Shown: positions 1 to 7,476, counted from the first letter of the stretch. The stretch: DNA of 20,371 bases from JAADEM01 sp965371855 (GCA_965371855.1 CBDUZZ010000074.1:1-20371), one strand, 5' to 3'. Translations and numbers: made by a program. Notes: generated by a model not told the origin, from the letters alone.

Positions 1-48
1 ATTGTAGGACTTTACTTAATACTGTCGCTAAATGTCTTAGCTTTTCAG

Positions 49-133
49 CGGAGAGAGAGGGATTCGAACCCCCGGTACCTCGCGGTACAACGGTTTTCAA
101 GACCGCCGCATTCGACCACTCTGCCATCTCTCC
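49..133 (-). tRNA. tRNA-Ser (anticodon UGA)
   Basis: The minus strand reads as a full class II tRNA. The 7-bp acceptor stem pairs GGAGAGA (133-127) with TCTCTCC (56-50). There is a D-arm, an anticodon arm with loop CTTGAAA, a long variable arm (GTACCGCGAGGTAC region) and a T-arm with GGTTCGAATCC. The anticodon TGA lies at 97-99, so it decodes UCA and other UCN serine codons. The discriminator base is G (position 49), as expected for tRNA-Ser. The 3' CCA is not encoded: the genomic bases after the discriminator read CTG, so CCA must be added after transcription. The long variable arm independently supports serine. Confidence 0.97.
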
Positions 134-187
134 AGTGGCTATCAGAAAGGTTTGAACAGCCATGTTATACCCCCCTGAAGCCGGGTG

Positions 188-217
188 CAAAAGTAAATCA
201 TTTTTTTTAAAAGCAAA
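188..217 (-). promoter_or_regulatory. Promoter for tRNA-Ser (Bacteroidota type)
   Basis: On the minus strand a -7 box TACTTTTG (195-188) matches TAnnTTTG. A TTTG lies at 217-214 with 18 bp between them. Transcription would start around 181, giving a leader of about 48 nt before the mature 5' end at 133. The match to the group's consensus is good. The start site is inferred. Confidence 0.6.
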
Positions 218-280
218 ATAAAATTGAATAAATTAATTTTAAAAATCAGAGTATTTTCGGAAATATAAAATAAGAGAGTA

Positions 281-290
281 GGGGGGGGGG
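281..290. repeat. G10 homopolymer in the tRNA-Ser/amtB intergenic region
   Basis: An uninterrupted run of ten G on the plus strand sits in otherwise A-rich DNA, about 90 bp upstream of the amtB -33 box. The surrounding stretch (134-446) contains no credible gene; its only other identifiable content is the two outward-facing promoters. Tracts like this are prone to slippage. Confidence 0.9.
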
Positions 291-380
291 TAAAATGAAG
301 GGGTAGGGATGAAAAAAGACATAAAAAAGAAATATGAAAGGAAAAAATAAGGGGATGGATGAAAATAGAGGATAAAAAAA

Positions 381-410
381 TTGAAAATGCCCTCAATATA
401 ATTATATTTG
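381..410 (+). promoter_or_regulatory. amtB promoter (TTG-N19-TATATTTG)
   Basis: TTG at 381-383 and TATATTTG at 403-410 are separated by exactly 19 bp, matching the Bacteroidota -33/-7 arrangement. Transcription would start near 417, about 30 nt upstream of the amtB ATG at 447. No sigma-54 type GG/GC promoter was noticed. Confidence 0.7.
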
Positions 411-446
411 TACTCGGAAATGATGGTTATTTAATTTTTAGGATTT

Positions 447-1769
447 ATGAAGAAAATAGCATTGCTAATGTTTTTTATGAGTATTGGAAGTTTAGCTGTT
501 ATTGCTACAGATGGAGATGTGGCTATTGATACCGGGTCAACTGCCTGGATGCTTGCTTCCACAGCTTTGGTGTTATTGATGATTCCGGGGTTAGCCATGT
601 TCTATGGTGGGCTGGTTCGGTCAAAAAATGTTCTTGGAACTATGATGCACAGTTTTGCAGCTATGGGAGTTATGAGTGTTTTGTGGGTTGCTGTAAGTTA
701 TAGTATGAGTTTCGGAAGTAATATACTTGGTGGTTGGATTGGCTGGAATTCTGATTACTTTTTTCTTAAAGGTATTGATGAGTCTGTTTTACCGGGTGGT
801 GTACCTGAATATGTTTTTTCTATGTTTCAGGGTAAATTTGCTATAATTACACCTGCCATACTTGCAGGTGCTTTTGCTGAAAGGGTTAAGTTCAGAGGAT
901 ATCTCATTTTTATTGTTTTATGGGGATTGTTTGTTTATAATCCTCTTTGTCATTGGGTATGGGCTGAAGATGGTTTTTTGTTTAATTTGGGTGCAATGGG
1001 AGCTATTGACTTTGCCGGTGGCACTGTAGTTCATATATCTGCCGGTGTTTCAGGGCTGGTTGCTGCCATATTTCTTGGCAGGCGTAGAGGCTATCCTCAT
1101 CGTCAGATGAAACCAAATAATCTGGTCATGACTATGATGGGAGCCGGATTGTTATGGGTTGGTTGGTTTGGTTTCAATGCAGGAAGTTCTTTGTCCAGTG
1201 GGCTGAGTACTGCTCAGGCACTTACTGCTACTCAGGTTGCTGCCGCTGCCGGTGCAATGACATGGATAATTATAGAGGGGTTACATCAGGGTAAGATGAC
1301 GGCATTGGGTTTTGCTTCCGGTATCTTGGCAGGATTGGTTGCAGTTACACCTGCTGCCGGAGTTGTTAAGCCTGCCGGAGCGATGGCTCTTGCAGCATTA
1401 GCTACAATTATCTGTTATATTATGCTTACTTATAAAGATAAGCTTGGATTTGATGATTCATTGGATGCTTTTGGAATTCATGGTTTGGGTGGTATTGTAG
1501 GCGCCTTGGGGTTAACATTTTTTATTCGTCAAAGCTGGATGGATGAAGCTGCTGTAGCCGCAGGTGGTTCGTGGACTGTTTGGCAGCAATTTGGTGTTCA
1601 GTTAGCTGCTGTTGGAGTTGCAATTGCTTATGCTGTTGTAATTACCTTGATTATACTTTTTATTGTTGAAAAAACAGTTGGTCTGAAATCTTCATCAGAA
1701 GAGGAGATGCAAGGTTTGGATCACTCTTATCATGGTGAGCGTGGTTATGGAATGTTAACACCAAATTAG
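447..1769 (+). CDS. amtB: Ammonium transporter AmtB
   Basis: Inner-membrane ammonium channel of the Amt/Mep/Rh family, 440 aa, the usual length. Residues 1-21 look like a cleavable signal peptide, as in E. coli AmtB, followed by a series of hydrophobic segments. The ligand-site aspartate (D188) sits just before the family signature FAGGTVVHISAG (189-200). H196 in that signature and H345 in GIHGLGG correspond to the twin pore histidines (E. coli H168 and H318). WFGFNAGS (220-227) carries the pore-gate phenylalanine region. The cytoplasmic tail keeps GLDHSYHGERGY, the segment that couples to P-II proteins. The P-II gene follows 99 bp downstream on the same strand, the classic amtB-glnK arrangement. 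The start has its own promoter immediately upstream. No key residue is missing. Confidence 0.97.
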   Translation: MKKIALLMFFMSIGSLAVIATDGDVAIDTGSTAWMLASTALVLLMIPGLAMFYGGLVRSKNVLGTMMHSFAAMGVMSVLWVAVSYSMSFGSNILGGWIGWNSDYFFLKGIDESVLPGGVPEYVFSMFQGKFAIITPAILAGAFAERVKFRGYLIFIVLWGLFVYNPLCHWVWAEDGFLFNLGAMGAIDFAGGTVVHISAGVSGLVAAIFLGRRRGYPHRQMKPNNLVMTMMGAGLLWVGWFGFNAGSSLSSGLSTAQALTATQVAAAAGAMTWIIIEGLHQGKMTALGFASGILAGLVAVTPAAGVVKPAGAMALAALATIICYIMLTYKDKLGFDDSLDAFGIHGLGGIVGALGLTFFIRQSWMDEAAVAAGGSWTVWQQFGVQLAAVGVAIAYAVVITLIILFIVEKTVGLKSSSEEEMQGLDHSYHGERGYGMLTPN

Positions 1770-1827
1770 TATGTAAAGTAAAAAGTAGAAAGTAAAAAGT
1801 TAGATGGTTTTTACTTTATTGGCATGT

Positions 1828-1841
1828 CTGCCACAGGGCAG
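1828..1841. repeat. Small CTGCC/GGCAG hairpin between amtB and the P-II gene
   Basis: CTGCC (1828-1832) and GGCAG (1837-1841) form a 5-bp stem with a 4-nt loop in the amtB/P-II spacer. The spacer also holds short A-rich repeats (AAAGTAGAAAGTAAAAAGTT, 1780-1800). It could act as a processing or attenuation hairpin, but there is no U-tract and the stem is short. Confidence 0.45.
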
Positions 1842-1868
1842 GTTTTATGGAATTTTAAACTAATAATT

Positions 1869-2219
1869 ATGAAATTAATAACAGCTATAATAAGACCGTA
1901 TCAGTTAGATCAAGTGAGAGAGGCTTTGATTGCTGCCGATATTACAAGAATTACTGTAGGTAGAGTTTCGGGACATGGTGTGCAGCAACGAGTAGAGATA
2001 TATCGTGGTAAAAAAATTATTCCCGGACTTATTTCAAAGATTAAAGTTGAGATTGCCGTAAATGATGAGTTTGTTGATGTTACTGTAGATGCAATAATTA
2101 ACGCTGCCCGCTCTCATAATGGTCATGAAGGGGAAATTGGTGATGGCAAGATATTTATTACTCCACTTGAGGAGTGTATTCGTATCAGAACAGGAGAGAG
2201 AGGGCCAAGTGCAATATGA
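1869..2219 (+). CDS. P-II family nitrogen regulator (GlnK/GlnB-like)
   Basis: Trimeric P-II signal protein of 116 aa that senses 2-oxoglutarate and ATP/ADP and normally docks on AmtB. The frame is open from an ATG at 1824, but the ATG at 1869 is chosen because it gives the canonical N-terminus MKLITAIIRP and length; the extra 15 residues would overlap a hairpin and have no family counterpart. The B-loop is visible as GEIGDGKIF (88-96) and the C-terminal signature as RIRTGERG (105-112). The T-loop lies at about 36-54 and contains YRGKKIIPG. It keeps the tyrosine equivalent to E. coli Y46 (Y45 here) but has Ile where the uridylylated Y51 would be, so GlnD-type uridylylation at that site is not possible. 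Co-location with amtB favours a GlnK-like role; strict GlnK versus GlnB assignment cannot be made from sequence alone. Confidence 0.93.
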   Translation: MKLITAIIRPYQLDQVREALIAADITRITVGRVSGHGVQQRVEIYRGKKIIPGLISKIKVEIAVNDEFVDVTVDAIINAARSHNGHEGEIGDGKIFITPLEECIRIRTGERGPSAI

Positions 2220-2264
2220 CTTTTCTGACAATAGAAGTTTTGGTATTAATAAAACGTCAACTGG

Positions 2265-2284
2265 AAGGTTGGCGTTTCGATTTA
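2265..2284. terminator. Weak hairpin between convergent P-II and permease genes
   Basis: CGTCAAC (2265-2271) pairs with GTTGGCG (2278-2284), including one G-T pair, around a 6-nt loop. It lies between the ends of two convergent genes, where a terminator is expected. Only TTTC follows, so as an intrinsic terminator it is weak. Confidence 0.3.
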
Positions 2285-2339
2285 AATCCTGATATTTATG
2301 ACCCAATAAACAAACAACAGATAAAACAACGATCTCAGC

Positions 2340-3449
2340 CTACGCTGTCTTCCTGTAATTTCGTATTGCAAGCATGTTAATTGCAACAGCCGAAAACGTG
2401 ATTACCAGAAAGTTTATTCGCACACTGCTGAAGGAGCTTCCTTTTAGCATTATCAGGCGAATCACTTCCACGTAGTATTTTATAGGATTAAAATATGTTA
2501 TTGCCTGTGCCCACTTTGGCATACTCTCAATGGGAGTGAAGAGGCCCGACATTAATATAAATATTACAGAGAAGAACCAGGCAAGGAAAAGTGCCTGTTG
2601 CTGCGTTTCGGTAATGGTGGAGATGAACATTCCCATGCCGAGTATCAGTATAAGGTAAACAAACGTGAACAGGTAAATGATGCCAATACTCCCGAGGAAC
2701 GGAACTTTAAACCACCACAAGGCAACTGCAAGACCTATTGTAAATTCAATAAGACCTATGATGAGGAACGGAAGCAGTTTTCCTATAATAAACTGGTATT
2801 TCAGGATTGGTGTAACATTTAGTTGTTCAATAGTACCGATCTCTTTTTCGCGCACAATGTTCATCCCCGAAAGAAAAAGAGATATCATCGTTACCAGAAG
2901 CACAAGAATGCCCGGAACCATGAAGAATTTGTAATCGAGTGAGGGGTTATACCAGTTGCGTATGATAACTTCAATGCCCGGCTTAACCTGAATTACCCCT
3001 TTTTTCTGAATTTGTTCCTTCTGAAAATCGCGGATTATGTTTTGCAGGTAGTTTATGCTGATGCCGGCTTTTGTACTGTTAATAGCATCGGCAGTGATGA
3101 AAAGAGATGTGTGGCCTTGTGAATTGAGATCCCGACTGAAATGTTCGGGAACAGAAAGGATAACATCTATCTTGTTTTTATGAATATTACGGAACCCTTC
3201 ATCGTAAGTATTTGAAACACCTTTAAGGTTAAAGTTCTCTGAAGCTTTTATTTTGCTTATCATTTGTGCTGAGAGGGGCGACATATCCTGATCCTGAATA
3301 TATATTCTTATATTTTTAACTGTGAAATCAACTGTGTACGATAAAACAGCAAGCTGAATGAATGGTATCAGGAACAGAATGAGTTTCATCATCTTGTTTC
3401 TGAATATTTGCTTGAATTCTTTTTCTACTATGTATAATATTCGTCGCAT
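2340..3449 (-). CDS. ABC-2 type exporter permease (YbhR/YbhS-like), second
   Basis: Membrane subunit of an ABC-2 exporter, 369 aa. A cytoplasmic N-terminal helix (EFKQIFRNK) leads into a first membrane segment at about 21-40. A large extracytoplasmic domain follows (about 45-170) and ends with RNWYNPSLDY. Then come about five membrane segments starting at 175, with the cytoplasmic motif REKEIGTIEQL (200-210) typical of this family's coupling region. Its start overlaps the stop of the preceding permease gene by one base (TAATG), so the two are translationally coupled and probably heterodimerise. It is the last gene of the operon. The transported substrate cannot be read from the sequence; YbhR/YbhS relatives export drugs or other small molecules. 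Confidence 0.93.
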   Translation of the reverse strand: MRRILYIVEKEFKQIFRNKMMKLILFLIPFIQLAVLSYTVDFTVKNIRIYIQDQDMSPLSAQMISKIKASENFNLKGVSNTYDEGFRNIHKNKIDVILSVPEHFSRDLNSQGHTSLFITADAINSTKAGISINYLQNIIRDFQKEQIQKKGVIQVKPGIEVIIRNWYNPSLDYKFFMVPGILVLLVTMISLFLSGMNIVREKEIGTIEQLNVTPILKYQFIIGKLLPFLIIGLIEFTIGLAVALWWFKVPFLGSIGIIYLFTFVYLILILGMGMFISTITETQQQALFLAWFFSVIFILMSGLFTPIESMPKWAQAITYFNPIKYYVEVIRLIMLKGSSFSSVRINFLVITFSAVAINMLAIRNYRKTA

Positions 3450-4549
3450 TACTCAAGTCTGATTTTAAATTTCTTAATTGTTAAAACACCGAGAATTAGT
3501 GTAATAAAAGCTATTATATAAGTTTCAAAGGCTATAGTCTCAAATCCTGCACCTTTAAGCATTATTGATTTGATAATTATGATGAACCACTTTGCGGGTA
3601 TGATGTTGCTTAAATATTGTAATATGGCAGGCATACTTGAAACAGGAAAGATAAAACCTGAAAGTAGTATGGTTGGCAGCATAAGACCCATCATTGACAT
3701 TAGCATTGCTGTTTGTTGTGAATTTGCAACAGTCGAGATCAGAAGTCCCAAAATAAGTGAACTTAAAATAAAAAGCAGTATCTCTGTGAGAAGTAAAAGG
3801 TAGCTACCATGCATTGGAATGCCAAAAACAAATAATCCGAGTAGAAGTATTGTGATCGCATTAACGAGAGAAAGAGCCATGTAAGGAATGACTTTTCCAA
3901 TAATTATAATAAGCGGTTTTAGTGGAGAAACCAACAATATTTCCATTGTTCCCAACTCCTTTTCACGTGCAATGGTTATCGAGGTCATCATGGCCGATAC
4001 CAGCATCAGGATTATGGTCATTACTCCCGGCACAAACATAAAAACACTTTTATTTTCCGGGTTGTAGAGCATCTGCGATTGGATTACAAGGTTGGGCGGC
4101 GGTAAAGCGCCGGTCTCCAGTGTGAATTTCCGGATTATTGCAGACAGATAGTTTGCCAGAATATTTGCTGTGTTAGGGTCTGATGCATCGGTAATAATCT
4201 GCACTTTCGCATTTTTGTCGTTGATAAGGTCTTTCCCGAAATTATCGCCTATAACAACAGCCAGCTTGATCTTTCCTTTGTGAAAAGATTTTTCTATATC
4301 ACTGTATGACTTGAGTTCATCAACAATATGAAAATAGCCGGATGAATTTATCTTATTCTTAAGTTTTTGAGAATAGCTGTCATGCGACAGGTCAAGGAAT
4401 GATATATTGGCATTGTTTATCTCCATAGTTATGGCAAACCCAAAAAGGATAACCTGAACAACGGGCATACCGAACAGTATGATCAGCGTCCGCTTATCCC
4501 GGAATATGTGCTTGAACTCTTTTCGTACAAATGCTATGAATGTTTTCAT
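3449..4549 (-). CDS. ABC-2 type exporter permease (YbhR/YbhS-like), first
   Basis: Partner permease of 366 aa with the same plan as its downstream neighbour: N-terminal helix EFKHIFRDK, membrane segment about 21-42, extracytoplasmic domain about 45-165 ending with LYNPENKS (161-168), then about five membrane segments. AREKELGTMEILLVSPL (194-210) is the coupling-region motif. The two proteins are clearly paralogous in layout but have diverged, as expected for an obligate heterodimer. It overlaps the next gene by one base. Upstream is a 150-bp spacer filled with repeats, so its messenger may be processed or its translation uncoupled from the ATPase. Confidence 0.93.
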   Translation of the reverse strand: MKTFIAFVRKEFKHIFRDKRTLIILFGMPVVQVILFGFAITMEINNANISFLDLSHDSYSQKLKNKINSSGYFHIVDELKSYSDIEKSFHKGKIKLAVVIGDNFGKDLINDKNAKVQIITDASDPNTANILANYLSAIIRKFTLETGALPPPNLVIQSQMLYNPENKSVFMFVPGVMTIILMLVSAMMTSITIAREKELGTMEILLVSPLKPLIIIIGKVIPYMALSLVNAITILLLGLFVFGIPMHGSYLLLLTEILLFILSSLILGLLISTVANSQQTAMLMSMMGLMLPTILLSGFIFPVSSMPAILQYLSNIIPAKWFIIIIKSIMLKGAGFETIAFETYIIAFITLILGVLTIKKFKIRLE

Positions 4550-4567
4550 AAAGAGACCCCCCTCTAA

Positions 4568-4589
4568 CTCTCCGTCAGCTGACGGAGAG
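4568..4589. repeat. Perfect 22-bp palindrome in the efflux operon
   Basis: CTCTCCGTCAG (4568-4578) is followed directly by its exact reverse complement CTGACGGAGAG (4579-4589). It lies in the spacer between the second ATPase gene and the first permease gene. There is no U-tract. It belongs with the C/G-rich short repeats that occupy the spacers of this operon. Confidence 0.85.
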
Positions 4590-4681
4590 AAATTATTTGT
4601 TTAGTGTTTCTTCAAACCTTATCAATATAAGGCATTATTAACAATGATAATTTCTATGAAAAGTCTGACCGTTTGTCTTTC

Positions 4682-4711
4682 CCTCCCTTTAGGGGAGGAT
4701 TAGGGTGAGGC
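4682..4711. repeat. CCTCCC/GGGAGG repeat overlapping the end of the ATPase gene
   Basis: CCTCCC (4682-4687) and GGGAGG (4693-4698) form a short inverted repeat that continues into ATTAGGGTGAGG. The minus-strand reading TCACCCTAATCCTCCCC supplies the last residues and the TAA stop (4700-4702) of the adjacent ATPase. A related C/G-rich element occurs at 6411-6475. Confidence 0.65.
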
Positions 4712-5440
4712 TGACTTCCTTGCCAGTTTAATAAATACTTCGTCCATATTTTTTGCATTGTAGGTTGTTAATAATTCCTGTAAACTGCCCATGGCTTCTA
4801 TCTTTCCTTCTACCATCATTGAAATACGGTCGCAGTACTCGGCTTCGTCCATATAGTGAGTGGTGACAAAAACGGTAATGCCGTCTTCGGCTGCTTCGTA
4901 TATCAGGTTCCAAAACTGACGGCGTGTGATGGGGTCTACACCGCTGGTTGGCTCATCGAGAAATACGATGCCGGGACGATGCAGTATGGCTACCGAAAAA
5001 GCGATCTTTTGTTTCCATCCAAGAGGTATCTCCTTTATCAAAGTGTTTTCAATCTCTTTTAGGCCTAACCGTTCTGTCATTTCCCCGGTCTTTTGGACAA
5101 TCAACTTTTTGTCGAGGCCATAGATGCCACCGTAAAACTTTATATTCTCTTTAAGTGTCAGGTCTTCATAAAGGGAGAACTTCTGACTCATGTATCCTAT
5201 ATGTTTTTTTAGTTCGTTACGTTGGGTGTTAATGTCGTAGCCTGCTACCTTAGCTTCGCCTGATGTTGAAGAAAGAATACCAGTCAGTATTTTTATTGCT
5301 GTAGTTTTTCCTGCTCCGTTAGCCCCTATAAACCCGAATATCTCACCTCTGCTTACATCGAATGAAATGTGGTCAACGGCAGTGAATTTACCGAAGGTTT
5401 TTGTCAGGTTTTTTGCTGTTATTACTTTTTCACCGTTCAT
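4700..5440 (-). CDS. ABC exporter ATPase (YbhF C-half-like), with canonical H-loop
   Basis: Nucleotide-binding subunit of 246 aa. Walker A GANGAGKTT (39-47), Q-loop Q86 in GYMSQKFSLY, Walker B IVFLDE (158-163), D-loop SGVDP (166-170) and switch histidine H195 in TTHYMDEAE are all present. The signature is IPLGWKQ (138-144) instead of LSGGQ; a degenerate PLGW form is known in the second half of YbhF-type tandem ATPases. The C-terminal residues SASP and the stop are encoded inside an intergenic repeat, so the native C-terminus may have been replaced or extended. It lies 38 bp downstream of another ATPase gene and is read with it. Together the pair corresponds to the two halves of E. coli YbhF. 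Confidence 0.93.
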   Translation of the reverse strand: MNGEKVITAKNLTKTFGKFTAVDHISFDVSRGEIFGFIGANGAGKTTAIKILTGILSSTSGEAKVAGYDINTQRNELKKHIGYMSQKFSLYEDLTLKENIKFYGGIYGLDKKLIVQKTGEMTERLGLKEIENTLIKEIPLGWKQKIAFSVAILHRPGIVFLDEPTSGVDPITRRQFWNLIYEAAEDGITVFVTTHYMDEAEYCDRISMMVEGKIEAMGSLQELLTTYNAKNMDEVFIKLARKSASP

Positions 5441-5452
5441 TGTTCTTATTTT

Positions 5453-5482
5453 GTATCGTCACGTATCGTCATGTATCGTCAG
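5453..5482. repeat. Three tandem 10-bp repeats between the ATPase genes
   Basis: GTATCGTCAC, GTATCGTCAT and GTATCGTCAG lie head to tail at 5453-5462, 5463-5472 and 5473-5482, differing only at the last base. The third copy overlaps the TGA stop (5479-5481) of the upstream ATPase gene. Copy number of such arrays can change by slippage, which would alter the spacing between the two ATPase genes. Confidence 0.85.
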
Positions 5483-6393
5483 ATAGTTGGTTGTTGTTTT
5501 GACATTAGTTCCATAAAAACATCTTCTATTTTTGCTTTAATCGGTTCTATGTTGAAAACGTTAACACTATTGTCCTTCAGATGCTCTTTTATCTGGTCTG
5601 CTTTTATGTTATTGCCGGTGGCAAGATGAATTGAGTTTCCAAATGAAAAAGCAGATATTTTGTGTTCAAATCCTTCCAGAACTTTTAATGTACGGTGATT
5701 ATTTTGAGTGACAACCTTCCACAGTTTGTATGGGTATTGATTTGCTATGTTTTCTGGTGTGTCGATGGATAGGATGTGTCCGTCCTGTATCAGCGCTACC
5801 TTGTCGCAAAGTTCAGCGTCGTCCATAAAAGGGGTCGATACCAATGTGGTAAGTCCCGATCTTTGAAGTTTTTTTAGTATGTCCCAAAAATCTTTTCGCG
5901 ACACAGGGTCAACACCGGTGGTAGGTTCGTCGAGCAGCAGTATGTCAGGCTTATGTATCAACGCACACGACAAGGCAAGCTTTTGTTTCATTCCACCGGA
6001 CAAGGCATCTGCACGGCGATGTTTAAATGGTTCAAGCATGCGATAAATTTCTTCTATAAGATGGTAGTTCTCTTTCACTGTGGTGCCAAACACCGTAGCA
6101 AAGAAGTTCAGGTTTTCTTCCACCGAAAGATCCATGTAGAGAGAGAAGCGTTCCGGCATATATCCCACTATTTTTCGTATCTCTTTATAATCTTTTACCG
6201 TGTCGAAACCTTTAAGTGATGCTTTCCCCACGGAAGGTAAAAGCAGCGAAGTGAGTATCCTGAACAGAGATGTCTTCCCGGCTCCGTCAGGGCCAATCAA
6301 GCCGTAAAGTTGTCCCCTTTGCACTTCAAAACTGATACTTTTCAACGCCTGAACATCACCATAGTTTTTGTTTATGTTTTCTATTTTGATCAT
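5479..6393 (-). CDS. ABC exporter ATPase (YbhF N-half-like), lacking the switch histidine
   Basis: Nucleotide-binding subunit of 304 aa. Walker A GPDGAGKTS (34-42), a canonical signature LSGGMKQ (131-137), Walker B ILLLDE (151-156) and TGVDP (159-163) are present. Two catalytic accessories are altered: the Q-loop reads GYMPERFSLY, with Glu81 in place of Gln, and the H-loop reads STPFMDDAE (186-194), with Pro188 where the switch histidine is expected. Residues from about 220 form a C-terminal extension of about 85 aa that the other ATPase lacks. GPDGAGK is characteristic of the first half of YbhF-type ATPases. It is preceded by the adaptor gene (38 bp) and followed by the second ATPase. Confidence 0.93.
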   Translation of the reverse strand: MIKIENINKNYGDVQALKSISFEVQRGQLYGLIGPDGAGKTSLFRILTSLLLPSVGKASLKGFDTVKDYKEIRKIVGYMPERFSLYMDLSVEENLNFFATVFGTTVKENYHLIEEIYRMLEPFKHRRADALSGGMKQKLALSCALIHKPDILLLDEPTTGVDPVSRKDFWDILKKLQRSGLTTLVSTPFMDDAELCDKVALIQDGHILSIDTPENIANQYPYKLWKVVTQNNHRTLKVLEGFEHKISAFSFGNSIHLATGNNIKADQIKEHLKDNSVNVFNIEPIKAKIEDVFMELMSKQQPTI

Positions 6394-6410
6394 ATATAAC
6401 AGCCTCTTCT

Positions 6411-6475
6411 AATCCCCCAAAGGGGGGAGGATTAATTATTAGTCCCCTCCTTAATCCCCAGATTGAGAAGGGCCT
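6411..6475. repeat. C/G-rich repeat pair at the adaptor/ATPase junction
   Basis: AATCCCCC...GGAGGATT (6411-6433) forms an imperfect inverted repeat and is followed by a second related block, CCCCTCCTTAATCCCCAG (6444-6461). The stop codon and last residues of the adaptor protein (GIKEGTNN) fall inside these blocks. The same kind of sequence occurs at 4682-4711. Confidence 0.65.
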
Positions 6476-7367
6476 TCTTTTTTTTAAAATACACGCTTGC
6501 CGGCATGCCAATCTTCAGCACTCCATCCTGGTTATTAACTCTTATTTTTATAGCGTAAACCAGATTTCGGCGTTCCTCTTTCGTTTGTATCTGTTTTGGT
6601 GTGAATTCTGAACTGCTGCTTATCCAATAAATGGTTCCGTCAAGTGTTTGAGTGCCTTGCAGGGCATCCACCTCCACCTTAACTTTTTGATTAAGCTTTA
6701 TTGATGTCAGTTGAGTTTCTGCAATATAGGCTTTCAGAGTAAGAGTGTTAACATCCTGTATGGTGTATAGTGGTTTGCCCGGTGCTACAAATTCTGTTTC
6801 CTTCACGAAATTCACAAGGACTGTTCCCTCCACAGGGTTTCTTACGATACATTTTTCTATCATGTCATCGGTTTGTTTTATTTGTGCAATCAGGCTTTGT
6901 TTTTCGGCTAGAACTGAATTTCTTTGTATAATAATATTTCTTATTTTTTGTTTTGTTATGCGAACTTCTACGTTTATGTCATCAAGATGTTTTTTTGTTG
7001 CAGCCCTGTCTTTGTACATCTTTTCAATACGTTTCTGATTAACTTTCAGCAGGTCTAATTGCTCTTTTAATACGGATTTTTGTGATTCCACACTTTGGGC
7101 TTTGCTATCTATCGTTTTCATACCTGCATGGAGAACCTGTTTTTTAAGATGCAGTTGTGTTGTGTCTATTACTCCTGTGATGTCATTGTTTTTGAAGTTA
7201 AGTCCTTCATCTATATTGTAAAAGATTAGTTTACCAGTACTTTCTGCAGAAACTACAACCGCATCATCTTCAAAGTTCCCATATGCATCTGCTGTTTTTT
7301 CATTATTGCAGGAAATGAACGTTACCATACTGATAATAAGGACTGCTGTTTTAAATATGTTTTTCAT
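6432..7367 (-). CDS. HlyD/YbhG-type periplasmic adaptor, predicted lipoprotein
   Basis: Membrane fusion protein of 311 aa that would bridge the inner-membrane ABC exporter and the TolC-type channel. The N-terminus MKNIFKTAVLIISMVTFISC is a lipoprotein signal with lipid-anchored Cys20. Next come the first half of a biotinyl/lipoyl-like domain (about 30-75), an alpha-helical coiled-coil hairpin (about 75-185) with KQKIRNIIIQRN-like heptads, the second lipoyl half (RNPVEGTVL... FVAPGKPLYTI) and a beta-barrel domain including FTPKQIQTKEERR and VYAIKIRV, as seen in YbhG relatives. The final residues are encoded within an intergenic repeat. It lies 109 bp downstream of tolC and 38 bp upstream of the first ATPase. 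Confidence 0.93.
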   Translation of the reverse strand: MKNIFKTAVLIISMVTFISCNNEKTADAYGNFEDDAVVVSAESTGKLIFYNIDEGLNFKNNDITGVIDTTQLHLKKQVLHAGMKTIDSKAQSVESQKSVLKEQLDLLKVNQKRIEKMYKDRAATKKHLDDINVEVRITKQKIRNIIIQRNSVLAEKQSLIAQIKQTDDMIEKCIVRNPVEGTVLVNFVKETEFVAPGKPLYTIQDVNTLTLKAYIAETQLTSIKLNQKVKVEVDALQGTQTLDGTIYWISSSSEFTPKQIQTKEERRNLVYAIKIRVNNQDGVLKIGMPASVYFKKKKALLNLGIKEGTNN

Positions 7368-7438
7368 TGTTTGATTTTTTTATAAGAAATTGAGTGTTTG
7401 ACAAATCGAATAATTGAATTTTGAGCTTTCATTTTAAC

Positions 7439-7470
7439 AAATCCTCAGTTCATTAAATCCTCAATTCACC
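7439..7470. repeat. Imperfect tandem 16-mer in the tolC/hlyD spacer
   Basis: AAATCCTCAGTTCATT (7439-7454) is followed directly by AAATCCTCAATTCACC (7455-7470), 13 of 16 positions alike. Nothing else is recognisable in the 109-bp spacer. Confidence 0.6.
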
Positions 7471-7476
7471 AGTTTA

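Noticed and set aside
142..396. 84-aa minus-strand ORF in the tRNA-Ser/amtB gap
   Set aside because: Composition is Phe/Ile/Leu/Ser-rich from A/T- and G-run DNA, it covers both promoters, and it has no recognisable domain.
1824..1868. Upstream ATG extending the P-II protein by 15 residues
   Set aside because: The extension overlaps a hairpin and has no family counterpart; MKLITAIIRP at 1869 is the normal start.
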